This document shows positions 1 to 10,530 of a stretch of DNA of 64,000 bases, piece by piece. The notes beneath the pieces were generated by a model, which searched no databases, was not told where the DNA came from, and worked only from the letters and a program-made list of their open reading frames with translations. A program made the translations under genes and the position numbers. The stretch is from Cacajao melanocephalus (Eukaryota; Chordata; Mammalia; Primates; Pitheciidae). Each line of letters begins with the position of its first letter. Positions within the stretch are counted from its first letter, which is position 1. The DNA lies in contig CAUYLG010017831.1 in assembly GCA_963573385.1 (NCBI GenBank), positions 98,060 to 162,059 of the forward strand, written 5' to 3'.

Positions 1-613
1 GATAAAAAGATGCCAACTTCGAGATACAATCCAAAAGAGTATTTAATTTCAGAGATTAACCATCTTCAGGCATTTAGGCAGGGTAAAAAAAATTAAAGGT
101 TACCTAAAAGAAATGCATCTTAAATTATCATGCCTCTTTTCCACAAGAATAAATGCCAGAAAACAGTATAATAACATGTTCAGAGTTTTGAAAAAAAATT
201 GTGATCTGAGATCTTTGTAAACATCATTTCTGTGCCAAGGCACAGAACAATTTTCTCAGATATATAAGAAAGAAGAAAATATAACATCATATACTCTTCC
301 TGGTATACTTCAGCTAATTGAGAATTGAATCAAAATTAAGAATTCAAGAAGAGGAAAGAGGATAGAATAATAACAACTATGGTAAGCAATGAAGTTAGAA
401 ATACATGAAATGCTTACAAAATAATTATAAATGTGATTATGGAACATTTCAGGAAAATCTTTAGGGAGTTGAGTGAAGGGACAGAGTAAAAAGAAAGACA
501 TTATGTTCAATTTTGTTATGTATTTTGGGTATCCCTTTTGTTTTTTACCTTCATAGGGATATATTAAAGCTAAAAGTTTAAAGTAAGCTATGATAGAGTA
601 AAATGGAGAAATT
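1..613. other. AT-rich intronic stretch, possibly decayed L1
   Basis: No gene is visible. A-rich phrases around 90-120 and 250-290 loosely resemble the 3' part of an old L1 ORF1 in sense orientation, but the match is too weak to assign. By position this would be a downstream intron of NPSR1. Confidence 0.35.
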
Positions 614-1055
614 TTAATTAGTTTCCTATGGTGGCTATAACAAATTAACTACAAACTTGGTGGCTTAAAACAACATAAATATATTCTCATACAGCTCTGG
701 AGACCAGAAGTCCAAAATCAGTTCTACTGGGCAAAGATAAAAGTTTGGCAAGGCTATGATTCCTCCGGAGACTCTAGGGAGAATCTGTCCCTTGCCTCTT
801 CCGGCTTCAGGTGACTGCCAGGAGTCTTTGGCATGTGGCCAAATCAGCCCAAGCTCTGCCTTTTTCTCTTCTATGTGTCACATCCCCTTCTACCTTCCCC
901 TTATGATTGCATTTGGGACTCTCTGGGATAAACCAGGATAATCTCCCTGTTTTAAGATTACTAACCGAATTACATTTGCAAAGTTCCCTTTTCTTATATA
1001 AGGTAACATCACAGGTTCCAGGGATTAGGATATGGATTTTGTGGTGGGGGAATAG
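614..1055 (-). repeat. MLT1-type MaLR LTR, antisense
   Basis: The + strand reads as the reverse complement of an MLT1-type LTR. It opens with the phrase for the LTR 3' end (attagtttcctatggtggc), then 'gtggcttaaaacaaca', 'acagctctggagaccagaag', 'cttgcctcttccggcttcagg', and ends with the 'aaggtaacatcacaggttcc' phrase near 1000-1020. Length is about 440 bp, within the usual range. No internal region or partner LTR is seen, so it is probably a solo LTR. Exact subfamily is not resolved. Confidence 0.8.
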
Positions 1056-1084
1056 GGGGCTTTTTTAAGCCTAACATAATTGAT

Positions 1085-1915
1085 AATCAAGTAAAAAGAA
1101 AAAGAAAAACAAGTAAATAGCAAACAAACAAACCCTTAACTTATAGAAAGACTAAAATGAGGTAACTGAAATAAGACCAGACCCCAACACTACTTGTCAC
1201 AATACATGTGAATGACTTAAGCTCTTTCACTAGGAAAATAACTATTATTTTAAAACTTCACTAAAATCCAATTCTGTACTGTTTAAAAGAGAAAAATGTA
1301 AAAACCACATCACTTAGATATCTAAATGTGAAAACAGAGGAATGGCCAAATGTATATCAAGAAAGTAAAAATTAAAGAAGGCATTCATTACCACACTGCT
1401 ATTAGACAAATAAAATTCAAAGCAAACAACATTTCATGTGATAAAAGATTATTTATGTTGATAAAAGATACAATACATGATGGCAATAGAACATTCACAA
1501 ACTTATATGTAACAAGTAATGTAACACTAAATATACAACAAAAATGTTCAAAGTTTTACAGAAGAATAAAAATATATAGGTAGAAAAAAATAGACTTCAT
1601 AACATAAGAATAATACATATTGCTATAAAATATCCAGACATTTCAAAAATTGGTAATATACTAAACTACCAAGAAAAAAAAACTCCTCTCAATAGCTCTA
1701 AAAAGTAGGACTTACGCAAATCACATATTTAAAACAATGAGCAATGAAGCAGAAATTAGTAACACATTTTTTAAAAAAATACCACTTGGAAATTTAAACA
1801 CCCTCATAATTAACTCGAGTCAAGAAGGAAATCAAAGTACAATTATAGTCAATTCATAAATGTCAACAATGAAAACTCTACACATCAACAACATATGGGA
1901 TACCATTCGGAGAAC
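1085..1915 (+). repeat. Decayed L1 ORF2 fragment, sense
   Basis: A-rich sense-strand L1 signatures are scattered through it: around 1780-1910 the phrases 'ttggaaatttaaacaccctc', 'caagaaggaaatcaaag' and 'acatatgggata' follow the order found in L1 ORF2. The reading frame is broken throughout. It looks like an L1M-age copy, separate from the antisense L1 that starts at about 2112. Confidence 0.6.
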
Positions 1916-2111
1916 AGATGGCACCCCGAGGACATATGTCTGAATTCTCACTACCCCACCCCTTAATTCTGACAGAAATGACCTAGGAAATATAAAACTT
2001 AAGAAAATCTTGCACAGAGAAGTGAGACTTAAATGCTGGAAACAGAGAAATTTTACTTAGAAAAATGCCAGATTGGATTCTATAAACGAGGATCCCTGGA
2101 CTGACTTTAAG

Positions 2112-3745
2112 AAAATAGACTTAATTTTTCATAACAATTTTATATTTACAAAAAAATTGCAAACAGAGAATTTCCATATTACCTCTCTCCCATCTATATA
2201 TTTTTCCTTGTTATTAACATGTTGCATTAATGTAGTTTGTTCATCAATTTGTTAAAATTGGATACATTATTATTAACTAAATATGGATACATTATTATTA
2301 ACTAAAGCCCATTGTTTATATTAAGGTTCACTCTGTGTTGGACAATATGGGTTTTGACAATTGCATGTTATGTATCTACCGTATAGTATCAGAAGAGTTT
2401 CACTGTCCTAAAAATCCCCTGCTTTTATCTATTCATCTCTTTCCTCTTCCAAATCTCTGGCAACACTGGTCTCTTACTCTTCTATAGTTTTGCCTTTTTG
2501 ACAATGTAATATAGTTGAAAATCATTTAGTATGTAGCTTTTTCAGACTGGTTTCATTCACTTAGCAATGAGCATTTAAGATTCTTCCATGTCTTTTCATG
2601 GCTTGATAGCACATTTTGTTATATCACTGAATAATATCCCATTTAATGGATGTACCACAGTTCATCCATTCAGCTTTTTAGGAACATCTTGTTTGCTTCC
2701 AGTTTTTGGTGATTATGAATAAAGCTGCTATAAATATTCTTGTGTTGACATAAGTTGTCAACTCAATTGAGTAAATATCTAGCCTTATGATTGCTGAGTT
2801 GTATGGTAAGATCATGTTTAGTTTTGTAAGAAACTGTTAAATTATCTTCCAAAGTGACTGTATCATTTTGAATTCCCAGCAGCAATAAATGAAGTTCCTG
2901 TTAATATACATCCTCATTAGCCATTGGTATCTTCAGTTTTTTGAATGTTAGCGATGATCTAATAGATGAGTAGTGTTATCTCGTTGTTTTAATTTGCAAT
3001 TCTCTAATGGCGTATGATTTTTGAGCTTCTTTCTATATGTTTACTTGCCATCTTCTTGGTGAAATGTTTGTTCAGATCTTTTGCCCATTTTGTTTGTTTT
3101 CTTATTGTTGAGTTTTAAGAGTTCTTTGTACATATTTGATACAAATCCTTTATGAAATATATATTCTGCAAATATTTTCTCCCATTCTGAGGGTTGTCTT
3201 TTTGTTCTCTTAAATAGTGTCCTTTGCAAAGTTTTAAATTTTCATAACGTCCAACATTTCAGTTATTTTTCATGGATTATGCTCCTGGTATTTTATCTAA
3301 AAACTCATTGACAAACTGTAGGTCCTTTAAATCTTCTCCTATGTTATCTTCTAGTAGTTTTATATAATAGTATTGAGCATTATATTATATCTATGATCTA
3401 AACTAAGTTGGTTTTTGTGAAAGGCATAAGATCTATGTTAAGATGTCTTTTTTTTTTTTTTTGCATGCGGATATTCAACCACTCTTTCAAGAAAGACGGA
3501 CATTCTTGAAAAGGCTGCTTCTCAATGCCTCTGGTCCTTTGTCAAAGACTAGCTGACTATCTTTGTGTATATCTATTTCTAGGCTCTCTCTTCTATTTCA
3601 TTGATGTATTTGTTGATTCTTTACTGATTGTCAATTATTTTACAAATACCATGCTGTCTTGATTATGAAGCTTTATAGTAAGTCTTAAAATCAGGTAGTT
3701 TCAGTTGTTAAAACTTGCTCTTTTTCTCTAGTATTGCATTGGAAG
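2112..3745 (-). repeat. L1 (L1M-type), antisense, 3' UTR into ORF2, part 1
   Basis: The + strand is the reverse complement of an L1 3' region. It includes the 3'UTR phrases near 2290-2410, 'gaataaagctgctataaata' at about 2717-2736 and ORF2-antisense phrases through 3700. The element resumes at about 4141 with the next part of ORF2, so 3745-4140 is an insertion or rearrangement inside it. All reading frames are broken. Confidence 0.9.
2260..2306. repeat. Exact 22-bp tandem duplication in L1
   Basis: The 22-base unit beginning ggatacattattattaac occupies 2260-2281 and recurs exactly at 2285-2306, separated by three bases. It is a local duplication inside the antisense L1. Confidence 0.9.
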
Positions 3746-3831
3746 CAAATATTTACAAGCTACATATATGATAAAGGGTTAATATCCAAAATATATTAAA
3801 AACATCTGCAACTCAATTTAAAAAATAGTAC

Positions 3832-3955
3832 CAGGCATGGTGGCTCATGCATGTAGTCCTAGCAGTTTGGGAGTTTGAGGCTGGTGAATGGCTTGAGCCG
3901 AGGTGTTCAAGACCAGCCAGGGAAACATGTCAAAACCCTGTCTCTACAAATATGA
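3832..3955 (+). repeat. Alu left-arm-like fragment, sense
   Basis: The run 'ggcatggtggctcatgcatg', 'tagtcctagcagtttgggag', 'caagaccagccaggg' and 'ctgtctctaca' matches an old Alu left arm (AluJ/FLAM type) with an internal rearrangement around 3880-3900. It lies in the block that interrupts the antisense L1. Before it, 3745-3830 holds a short sense L1-like piece ('tgataaagggttaatatcc'). Confidence 0.75.
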
Positions 3956-3969
3956 ATATATGTATTTGT

Positions 3970-4141
3970 ATAGACACAGAATAACCTATGCATATATATA
4001 TATGCGTAGGTTTTATATATATATATATATATGCATAGGTTATATATATATATATGCATAGGTTTTATATATATATATGTATATATGTGCATAGGTTTTA
4101 TATATATATATATATATATGCATAGGTTATTCCGTGTCTAT
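3970..4141. repeat. Palindromic AT-rich repeat (cruciform-prone)
   Basis: Alternating TA runs are punctuated by 'gcataggtt' units at several positions. The ends form an inverted repeat: 3970-4000 begins atagacacagaataacctat, and 4111-4141 reads as its reverse complement with one mismatch (acag versus acgg). An inner palindrome also exists, with aacctatgc facing gcgtaggtt at about 3983-4012. The whole 172 bp can fold into one long hairpin or several small ones. Confidence 0.85.
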
Positions 4142-4937
4142 TTCCTTTCCATATGATTTTAGAGTTTGTCTATATCCATAAAATACCTTGTTGGCACTTT
4201 GATTGGAATTGTATTGAATTTATAGATCACATTGGGCAGAATAGACACCTTAACGATATTAAGTCTTCCTATTTGTGAACATGGAACATCTTCATTTATT
4301 TAGATATTTTGCTTTGTTCCATCAGTTTTGTAGTCTTCTTCAATAAATTTTGTATATATTTTATTAGATTTACACCTAAGTTTCATTTTTTGGTGTTCAT
4401 GTAAAAGGTATTGTGTTTTTAATTTCAACCTCAACTTTTAATTGCTGGGAAAAAACTGACTTTTGTATATTAACCTTGTATTCTGCAACATTGCTATTTT
4501 TGCCTACTAGGTCCAGAAGTTTCTCTTTTTGAATTATTTTTCTTGTCTATTATTTCAGATTTTGATTTATTAACAAAGACATTTTAATTTCATCTTTTCC
4601 AATGTATAAACCTTTTATTTCCTTTTCTTTTCCTGTTATATTACCTAAGACATCTAGTTTAGTGTTGAATGGGAGTGGTGAGAGAAGACATCTTGGCCTT
4701 GTTCTCAGTCTTAGGGCAAAAGCACTTAATTTCTCCTCATTAAATATGAGATTAATTGTAGCATTTTTGTAGATACTATTAATCAAGTTGAGGCAGTTTC
4801 TATTTCCAGTTTGCTCAGTTTTTATGATAAATGGATGTTGAATTTTGTTAAATGCTTTTCTTGTGTCTATTGATGGAAAATCGCATAATTTTCCTTCTTT
4901 GTTTGTGTGATAGATTATATTAATGATTTTTAAGTAT
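4141..4937 (-). repeat. L1 antisense, part 2 (ORF2 RT region)
   Basis: This continues the element of 2112-3745 after the interruption. Antisense ORF2 phrases include 'gagtggtgagagaagacatc' at 4673-4692 and 'cattttttggtgttcatg' near 4385. It stops at the junction with Tigger1 at about 4937, so the 5' part of this L1 is missing. Confidence 0.9.
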
Positions 4938-6567
4938 TTAACCAGTTAGCTGAGTTGTGAATGTAAAGGAAAAGTTCTTGAAGAAAAGTAAAATGACGAC
5001 TTCAGTGAACACACAAATTATAAGAACAAACTTACTGCTGATATGGAGAAAGTTTTAGTGATCTGGATATATGGTTAAACTGGCTGCAACATTCCATTCA
5101 TAGTAGACTAAGCCAGAGCAAGTTCTTAAACTCTGTTCACCTGTATGAAGGCTGAGAGAGATGTGAAAGCTGCTGCAGAAAAGTTTGAAGCTACCGGAGT
5201 TTGTTTCATGACGTTTAAGGATAGAAGCTTTCTCTGCAAATAAACATGCAAGGCAAAGCACCAAGTCCTGATATAGAAGTTTCATTAAGTTATCCAGAAT
5301 ATTGACGTAAGACAACTGATGAAGGTGGCTACACTAAACAATAGTTTTTCAATGGAAACCAACAATCAAATACTAGAAGAAGATGCCATCTATAGTTAGA
5401 TGGCATCTAACTATATAGTTAGAGAGGAGAAGTCAATGCTTGGCTTCGAAGCTTCAAAGGACAGAATAATTTTCTTTTTAGGGGCTAATACAGCTGGTGA
5501 CTTTAAGTTGAACACAATGCTCAGGCCCTTAACAATTAGACTAATCTGCTGTGCCTGTGCTCTATAAATAAAACAACAGAGCCTAGATGACGGTACATCT
5601 GTTTACAGCATGGTTTACTGAATATTTTAAGCTGCCTGTTGATATCTACTTCTCAGAAAAAAAATACCCTTCCAAATATCACTATTTATTGACAATGCAC
5701 CTTGTTATCCAAGAGCTTTGATAAAGATGAACAAAAAGATTAAACTTGGTTTCATTTCTGCTAACACAACATCCATTTTGCATCCCACAGATCAAAGATT
5801 AATTTTGACTTCCAAGTCTTCTGATTTAAGAAATACATTTTATAAGTCCATAATTGCCATAGATAGTAATTCCTCTGCTGGATCAGGACAAAAGAAATTG
5901 AAAACCTTTCAGAGGGACTCAACACTTAGATGTCATTAAGAACATTCATGATTTATGTGAGAAGATGAATAGATCAACATTTACAAGAGTTTAGAAGGTT
6001 GATTCCAACTCTTATGAATGACCGATGGTTTCAAGATTTAACTAAAGAAAAGAACTGCAAATGTGGTGGAAATGGCAAGAGAACTAGAATTGGAAGTGGG
6101 TGTGTAGATGTGACTGAATTGCTTCACTCTCATGATAAAACTTGAATGGATGAGGAGTTGCTTATTATAGATGAGCAAAGAAAGTGGTTTCTTGCGATGG
6201 AATCTACTCTTGGTGATAATGCTATGAACATTGTTGAAATGATAACAAATAATTTAAACTAGTACATAAACGTAGTTGATAAAAACAGTGGCAAGGTTTG
6301 AGGGAACTGACTCCAAGTTTGAAAGAAGTTCTACTCTGGGTAGAATGCTATCAAACAGCATTGCATACTACTACTGATAATTTTTTTTTTTTGTATAAGG
6401 AAAAGTCAGTTGATGCACAAACTTTATTGTTGTCTGATTTTAAGAAATTGCCACAGCCACCTCAACCTTTAGCAATCACCACCCTGATAAGTCAGCAGTC
6501 ATCAACATCAAAGCAAAACCTTCTAGCAGTGAAAAGGCCAGTATTTGATGAAGGCTCAGATGATTAA
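4938..6567 (+). pseudogene. Broken Tigger1 transposase (pogo-like DDE family)
   Basis: This is the coding part of the Tigger1 copy. Open stretches survive only in pieces, for example 5718-5939 and 6298-6567; the latter ends with the C-terminal tail just before the 3' non-coding region. Frameshifts and stops separate the pieces, and the DNA-binding N-terminus is largely absent. It cannot encode a functional transposase. Confidence 0.85.
5392..5414. repeat. Short perfect hairpin inside Tigger1
   Basis: An 11-base arm, atagttagatg (5392-5402), faces its exact reverse complement, catctaactat (5404-5414), around a single central base. The surrounding 5382-5425 looks expanded relative to other Tigger1 copies, as if a small segment was copied in inverted orientation. 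Confidence 0.8.
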
Positions 6568-6834
6568 CTTTTTTTTTTTTTAGCAATTAATTATTTTTAA
6601 ATTAACATATATTTTTAGACATGTTATCACACATTTAATAGGCTACAATAAAATGTAAACATAACTTTTATATGTACTGAGAATCAAAAAATTGTGAGAT
6701 TAGCTTTATTATGACACTTTCTTTATTTAGACATTCTGGAATTGAACCCACAGTATCTCTGAGGTATACCTATATTGTAGCTATTATTATTTTTAATAGT
6801 TTTGTCTTTTAACCTTTATACTAACTGTATCAGT

Positions 6835-7433
6835 GATTAACACACCACAGTTAAGAGTATTAGAGTATTGCAAATGTACTTACTTTTAACAGTGAGTGAT
6901 ATACTTTTATATGTTTTCATGTCACTAATTAGCTTGCTTGCTTTTTTTTTCTTTAGCTTGAAGAATTCTGTGTAGAATTTTTGGAAAATAGGTCTGGTAG
7001 TGATGAACTTCTTCAGTGTTTGTTTGTCTGGGAAAGTCTTTATCTCTCTTTGATTCCTAAAGGACGGCTTTGTTGGGTAAATATTTTTGGTTGGGAGGTT
7101 TTCTTTCTTTCCTTACATATGTTCTCCTGTTCTCTCCTATTCTGCAAGGGTTCTACTGAGAAATTTTATACTAGCCTTGTTGTAATTCTCTTATATGTGA
7201 TTTGCTTCTCTCTTGCTGTTGTCAGGATTTTCTCTGTGTTTTTGATTTTTAACAGTTTGATTATAATATCTCTTGGGGTAGTTTTATTTTTATTGAACGT
7301 GATTGGAAATTTTGACCTTCTTATACCTGGATATTTATATCTTTCCCCAGATTTGCAAAACTATTCTACCATTATTCATTTAAATAATCTCTCTTCTTTT
7401 GTCTCTCTCATCTCCTTCTATAACTCTTGTAAC
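6835..7433 (-). repeat. Old L1 (L1M), antisense, segment 1
   Basis: The + strand reads as the reverse complement of the 5' portion of an old L1. Recognisable phrases are 'tagcttgaagaattctgtgt' at 6953-6972, 'gtctgggaaagtctttatct' at 7025-7044 and 'cagtttgattataatatctc' at 7252-7271. The same element continues at 7818 after the THE1 LTR and at 9205 after the inserted L1PA. Confidence 0.75.
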
Positions 7434-7438
7434 TTGTA

Positions 7439-7812
7439 TGATATAGTTTGGCTATGTCCCACCCAAATCTCATTTTGAATTTTAGTTCCTGTAATCCCTA
7501 CATGTTGTGGGAGAGATTCAATGGGAGGTAATTAAATCATCGAGGTGATTTTCTCCCATGTTATTCTCATGATAGTAAGTTCTCATGAAATCTGGTGGTT
7601 TTATAAGGAGCTTCCCCCTTTGTTCAGTTCTCATTCTTCTTTCTCCTGCCACCTTGTGAAGAAGGACATGTTTGCTTTCCCTTCTGCCGTGACTATAAGT
7701 TTCCTGAGGCCTCCCCAACACTATAGAACTGTGAGTCAACTAAATCTCTTTCCTTTATAAACTACCCAGTCTTGGATATGTCCTTATAGCAGCATGAGAA
7801 TGGACTAATGCA
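7439..7812 (+). mobile_element. THE1-type solo LTR with perfect TSD
   Basis: This is a complete 374-bp MaLR LTR, starting TGATATAG and ending AATGCA. It has the characteristic THE1 order: 'ctatgtcccacccaaatctc', 'tcatgaaatctggtggtttt', 'gaagaaggacatgtttgctt', 'cagtcttggatatgtcctta'. It is flanked by identical 5-bp target duplications TTGTA (7434-7438 and 7813-7817). No internal region is present, so it is a solo LTR made by LTR-LTR recombination. THE1B/C is the likely subfamily. Confidence 0.95.
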
Positions 7813-7817
7813 TTGTA

Positions 7818-8343
7818 CATTTGCCCTTTTGATGCTGTCTCATAAACCTCTTAAGCTTTCTTCATCTTTTGTCATTCTTTTCTCTTTCTTCTTTAGTTGT
7901 ATATTTTCAAATAACCTGCTTTTCAGTTCACAGATTCTTTGTCTATGTGATAATGTCTGCTGTTGATACTGTCTAGTTTATTTATTATTTATTATGTTTT
8001 TTAGCTCCAGAATTTCTATTTGATTTAAAAACATAAATTCAATCTCTTTGTTCAATTCTTGGTTTTGGTTGTACTTTTCTTTTCTGGTTTTGTAGAATTG
8101 CTTCTCTTTAAGTTCACTAAGCTTTCCTAAAACAATTATTTTAATTTTTTTTGTCAGGCATTTCATATATCTCTATTATGTTGGGGCCAGTTACTGTAAA
8201 ATTATTGTGTTCTTCTGATGGTGTTATGTCTTTTTGTTTTTTTTATGTTTATTTTTGCCTTATGTTGATGTGTGTGCATTTGGTAAAGCAGTCAAATGCA
8301 CACACATCAATAGAGGGGAAAAACAAACATTAACACAACCAAA
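7818..8343 (-). repeat. Old L1 (L1M), antisense, segment 2
   Basis: This continues the L1 of 6835-7433. Phrases such as 'tagctccagaatttctattt' at 8003-8022 and 'tttgtcaggcatttcatata' at 8149-8168 are the reverse complement of the L1M 5' region. It is interrupted at 8344-8357, where the 5'-inverted L1PA inserted. Confidence 0.75.
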
Positions 8344-8357
8344 AAGAATCACCTTCC

Positions 8358-9190
8358 ATTGATGGGCACTTGGGTTGGTTCCAAGTCTTTACTATTGTGA
8401 ACAGTGCCACAATAAACATATGTGTGCATGTGCCTTTATAATAGAATGATATATAATCTTTTGGGCATATAACCAGTAATGGGATTGCTGGGTCAAATGG
8501 AATTTCTGTTTCTAGATCCTTGAGGAATCACCACACTGTCTTCCACAATCGTTGAACTAATTTACACTCCCCCCAACAGTGTAAAAGTGTTACTATTTCT
8601 CCACATCCTCTCCAGCATCTGTTGTCTCCTGATTTTTTAATGATCGCCATTCTAACTGGCATGAGATGGTATCTCAATGTGGTTTCGATTTGCATTTCTC
8701 TAATGACCAGTGATGATGAGCTTTTTTTTAATGTTTGTTGGCTGCATAAATTTCTTCTTTTGAGAAGTGTCTGTTCATATACTGGATAAAGAAAATGTGG
8801 CACATATACACCATGGAATACTATGCAGCCATAAAAAATGATGAGCTCATGTTCTTTGCAGGGACATGGATAAAGCTTGAAATCATCATTCTCAGCAAAC
8901 TGACACAAGAACAGAAAACCAAACACCACATGTTCTCATGCATAAGTGGGTGTTGAACAATGAGAACACGTAGACACAGGGAGGGGAACATCACACACTG
9001 GGGCTGGCTGGGGTTGGGGACAAGGAGAGGGATAGCAGGGGGTGAAGGGTTAGGGGAGGAATAGCATTAGGAGAAATACCTAATGTAGATGATGGGGTGA
9101 TGGAGACAACAAATCACCATGTAACAAACCTGCACATTCGGCACATGTACCACACAACTTAAACTATAATAAAAAAGCTGAGAAAAAAAC
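8358..9190 (+). mobile_element. L1PA retrotransposon, 5'-inverted
   Basis: This is a young primate L1 insertion in two parts. 8358-8780 is antisense (ORF2 C-terminal coding region), and 8781-9190 is sense (ORF2 end, 3'UTR and A-rich tail). The parts are neighbours in a normal L1, as expected for twin-primed reverse transcription. Both sides carry the 14-bp target duplication aagaatcaccttcc (8344-8357 and 9191-9204). The 3'UTR includes a G-rich run at about 8998-9057 with G-quadruplex potential. Confidence 0.95.
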
Positions 9191-9204
9191 AAGAATCACC
9201 TTCC

Positions 9205-10530
9205 GGAATTTATGAACTATTTCACTCTGAAAAGACCATATCCTATGAGGGAGGGTTTATTGGGTGGGGTGGCATCAGTGACGGTGCAGATTTGTAGTCT
9301 TTGCGTAGTTTTTTCAGCTCAGGTCAGAGCTGACAAAGATCATAAGGCCAAAAGCAGTGGATATTGGCAGTAGCAGCAAGAATTAATAGGGTCTTCAGTG
9401 GTAATGGCTGCTAAGGTTCTTCTGATTTTTCTCCCACCAGGGAAGTTGGAGCTGAGATTTTTCTTTGTACTAGATCTGGCTTGTAGGGCCTCTCATAGTG
9501 GCAGTGCCACAAGTGCCTGATAAGTAGCACTCATGGAGTAGCCATAGAACTGAGGTCTGATGCATGGGCTTACATGGAGTGACTATGGCTCTGGGATTGG
9601 AGTGGTAATGACACTGGTGCTCACCGTGCAAATGCTCCCTCTGCTGCATGGTATGGTATGTAAGGCATGGTTACGCATGCAAAATAGTGTGGGAACTGAG
9701 AACACAGTCTTTCAGTGGCTTCAGGGTTGGGGCAAGACCTAGCTTTCCATGACTGAGTTGTTGCCCAGGGCATAGGTGCCCCTGCTGTAATGTTGGTAAT
9801 AGTATATTTGTGAATTAGTCAAGGAGACAAGAATGGGAGCACAGGTATGCACAGAATTATAATGGCTCTGTGACCTGGGTGGGACAACCTGTCTACAGTG
9901 GTTAAGTCAGTGTCTGGAGTGTGGACACACGCAGGGAGTTTAACATTGGGGTTTGAAGTGTTAACTAGCTTACTGTGGTGCTGGCTGTGGTGTTAAAAAC
10001 ATGGTTGGGCCCAGTGTAGTCAGAGACTCTCAGTCTGGAGTGTGGGCATTCCCAGTTGGCCACGGCTCCAGGGCTGGAGCTTGCACATGGTTGGAAGAGG
10101 TGGCAATCCCATTCCCAAAGCAGCTCAACAGCAATTGCTTCTTGGGGGATAGGAGGGAATTATAGCCACATCTTCCCCTCTGGGGTTCTCTTGCAGGAAT
10201 GGCCGTTGTTCAAACAGTGGGAAAAGATGCTAGTGTCTTCTGTGGAGCAAGCCACTAGAGACAATGTTGGTCCTTTCTGTGTCTAACACTGATAACTTCC
10301 ACCTTTCTTCTTTGTTCCTAGCCAGACCATGGCCTCTCAGGTATGCCAGTCTACCAGCAATTCTTTTTATGTGGTTACTCTCCATTTTTTGCTTCATGAT
10401 ATGGCTGCAAATTCTTTAATGGGATTGAGCCGTCTCTGGGCTATTTTAGTTTGTGAATAGCTGTCTAAACTTGAATGTTTTAGGGGGATGAAGGTGAATA
10501 TCTCCTAATCTGCGATCTTGCTGATAGCTC
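9205..10530 (-). repeat. Old L1 5' UTR, antisense (probable)
   Basis: This GC-richer stretch directly continues the antisense L1 after the 14-bp target duplication. It ends near 10510-10530 with 'ctgcgatcttgctgatagct', whose reverse complement resembles the first bases of old L1 5'UTRs. If so, the L1M spans 10.5 to 6.8 kb. The 5'UTR identity rests on position and this terminal phrase, so subfamily is unknown. Confidence 0.6.

Larger units (their letters stand above)
4938..6772 (+). mobile_element. Tigger1 DNA transposon, 5'-truncated
   Basis: Most of a Tigger1 (TcMar-Tigger) element lies on the + strand. The 5' terminal repeat and the N-terminal part of the transposase are missing; the copy begins at about 'ccagttagctgagttgtgaa'. 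The 3' end is present, with the terminal-repeat phrase 'cagtatctctgaggtatacc' at 6751-6770. Full-length Tigger1 is about 2.4 kb, so roughly three quarters remains. Such elements moved by cut-and-paste at TA sites. This copy is inactive. Confidence 0.9.

Noticed and set aside
3970..4141. CRISPR-like spaced repeat
   Set aside because: The repeated unit is a short AT-rich palindrome in a primate intron, with no unique spacers of constant length.
6981..7478. 165-codon open frame on the + strand
   Set aside because: It lies in reversed old L1 and runs into the THE1 LTR; hydrophobic composition comes from T-rich DNA. No start context, splice sites or domain.
8528..8929. 133-codon minus-strand frame
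   Set aside because: It is produced by the L1PA inversion joining L1 ORF2 C-terminal coding sequence to reversed 3'UTR; not a gene.
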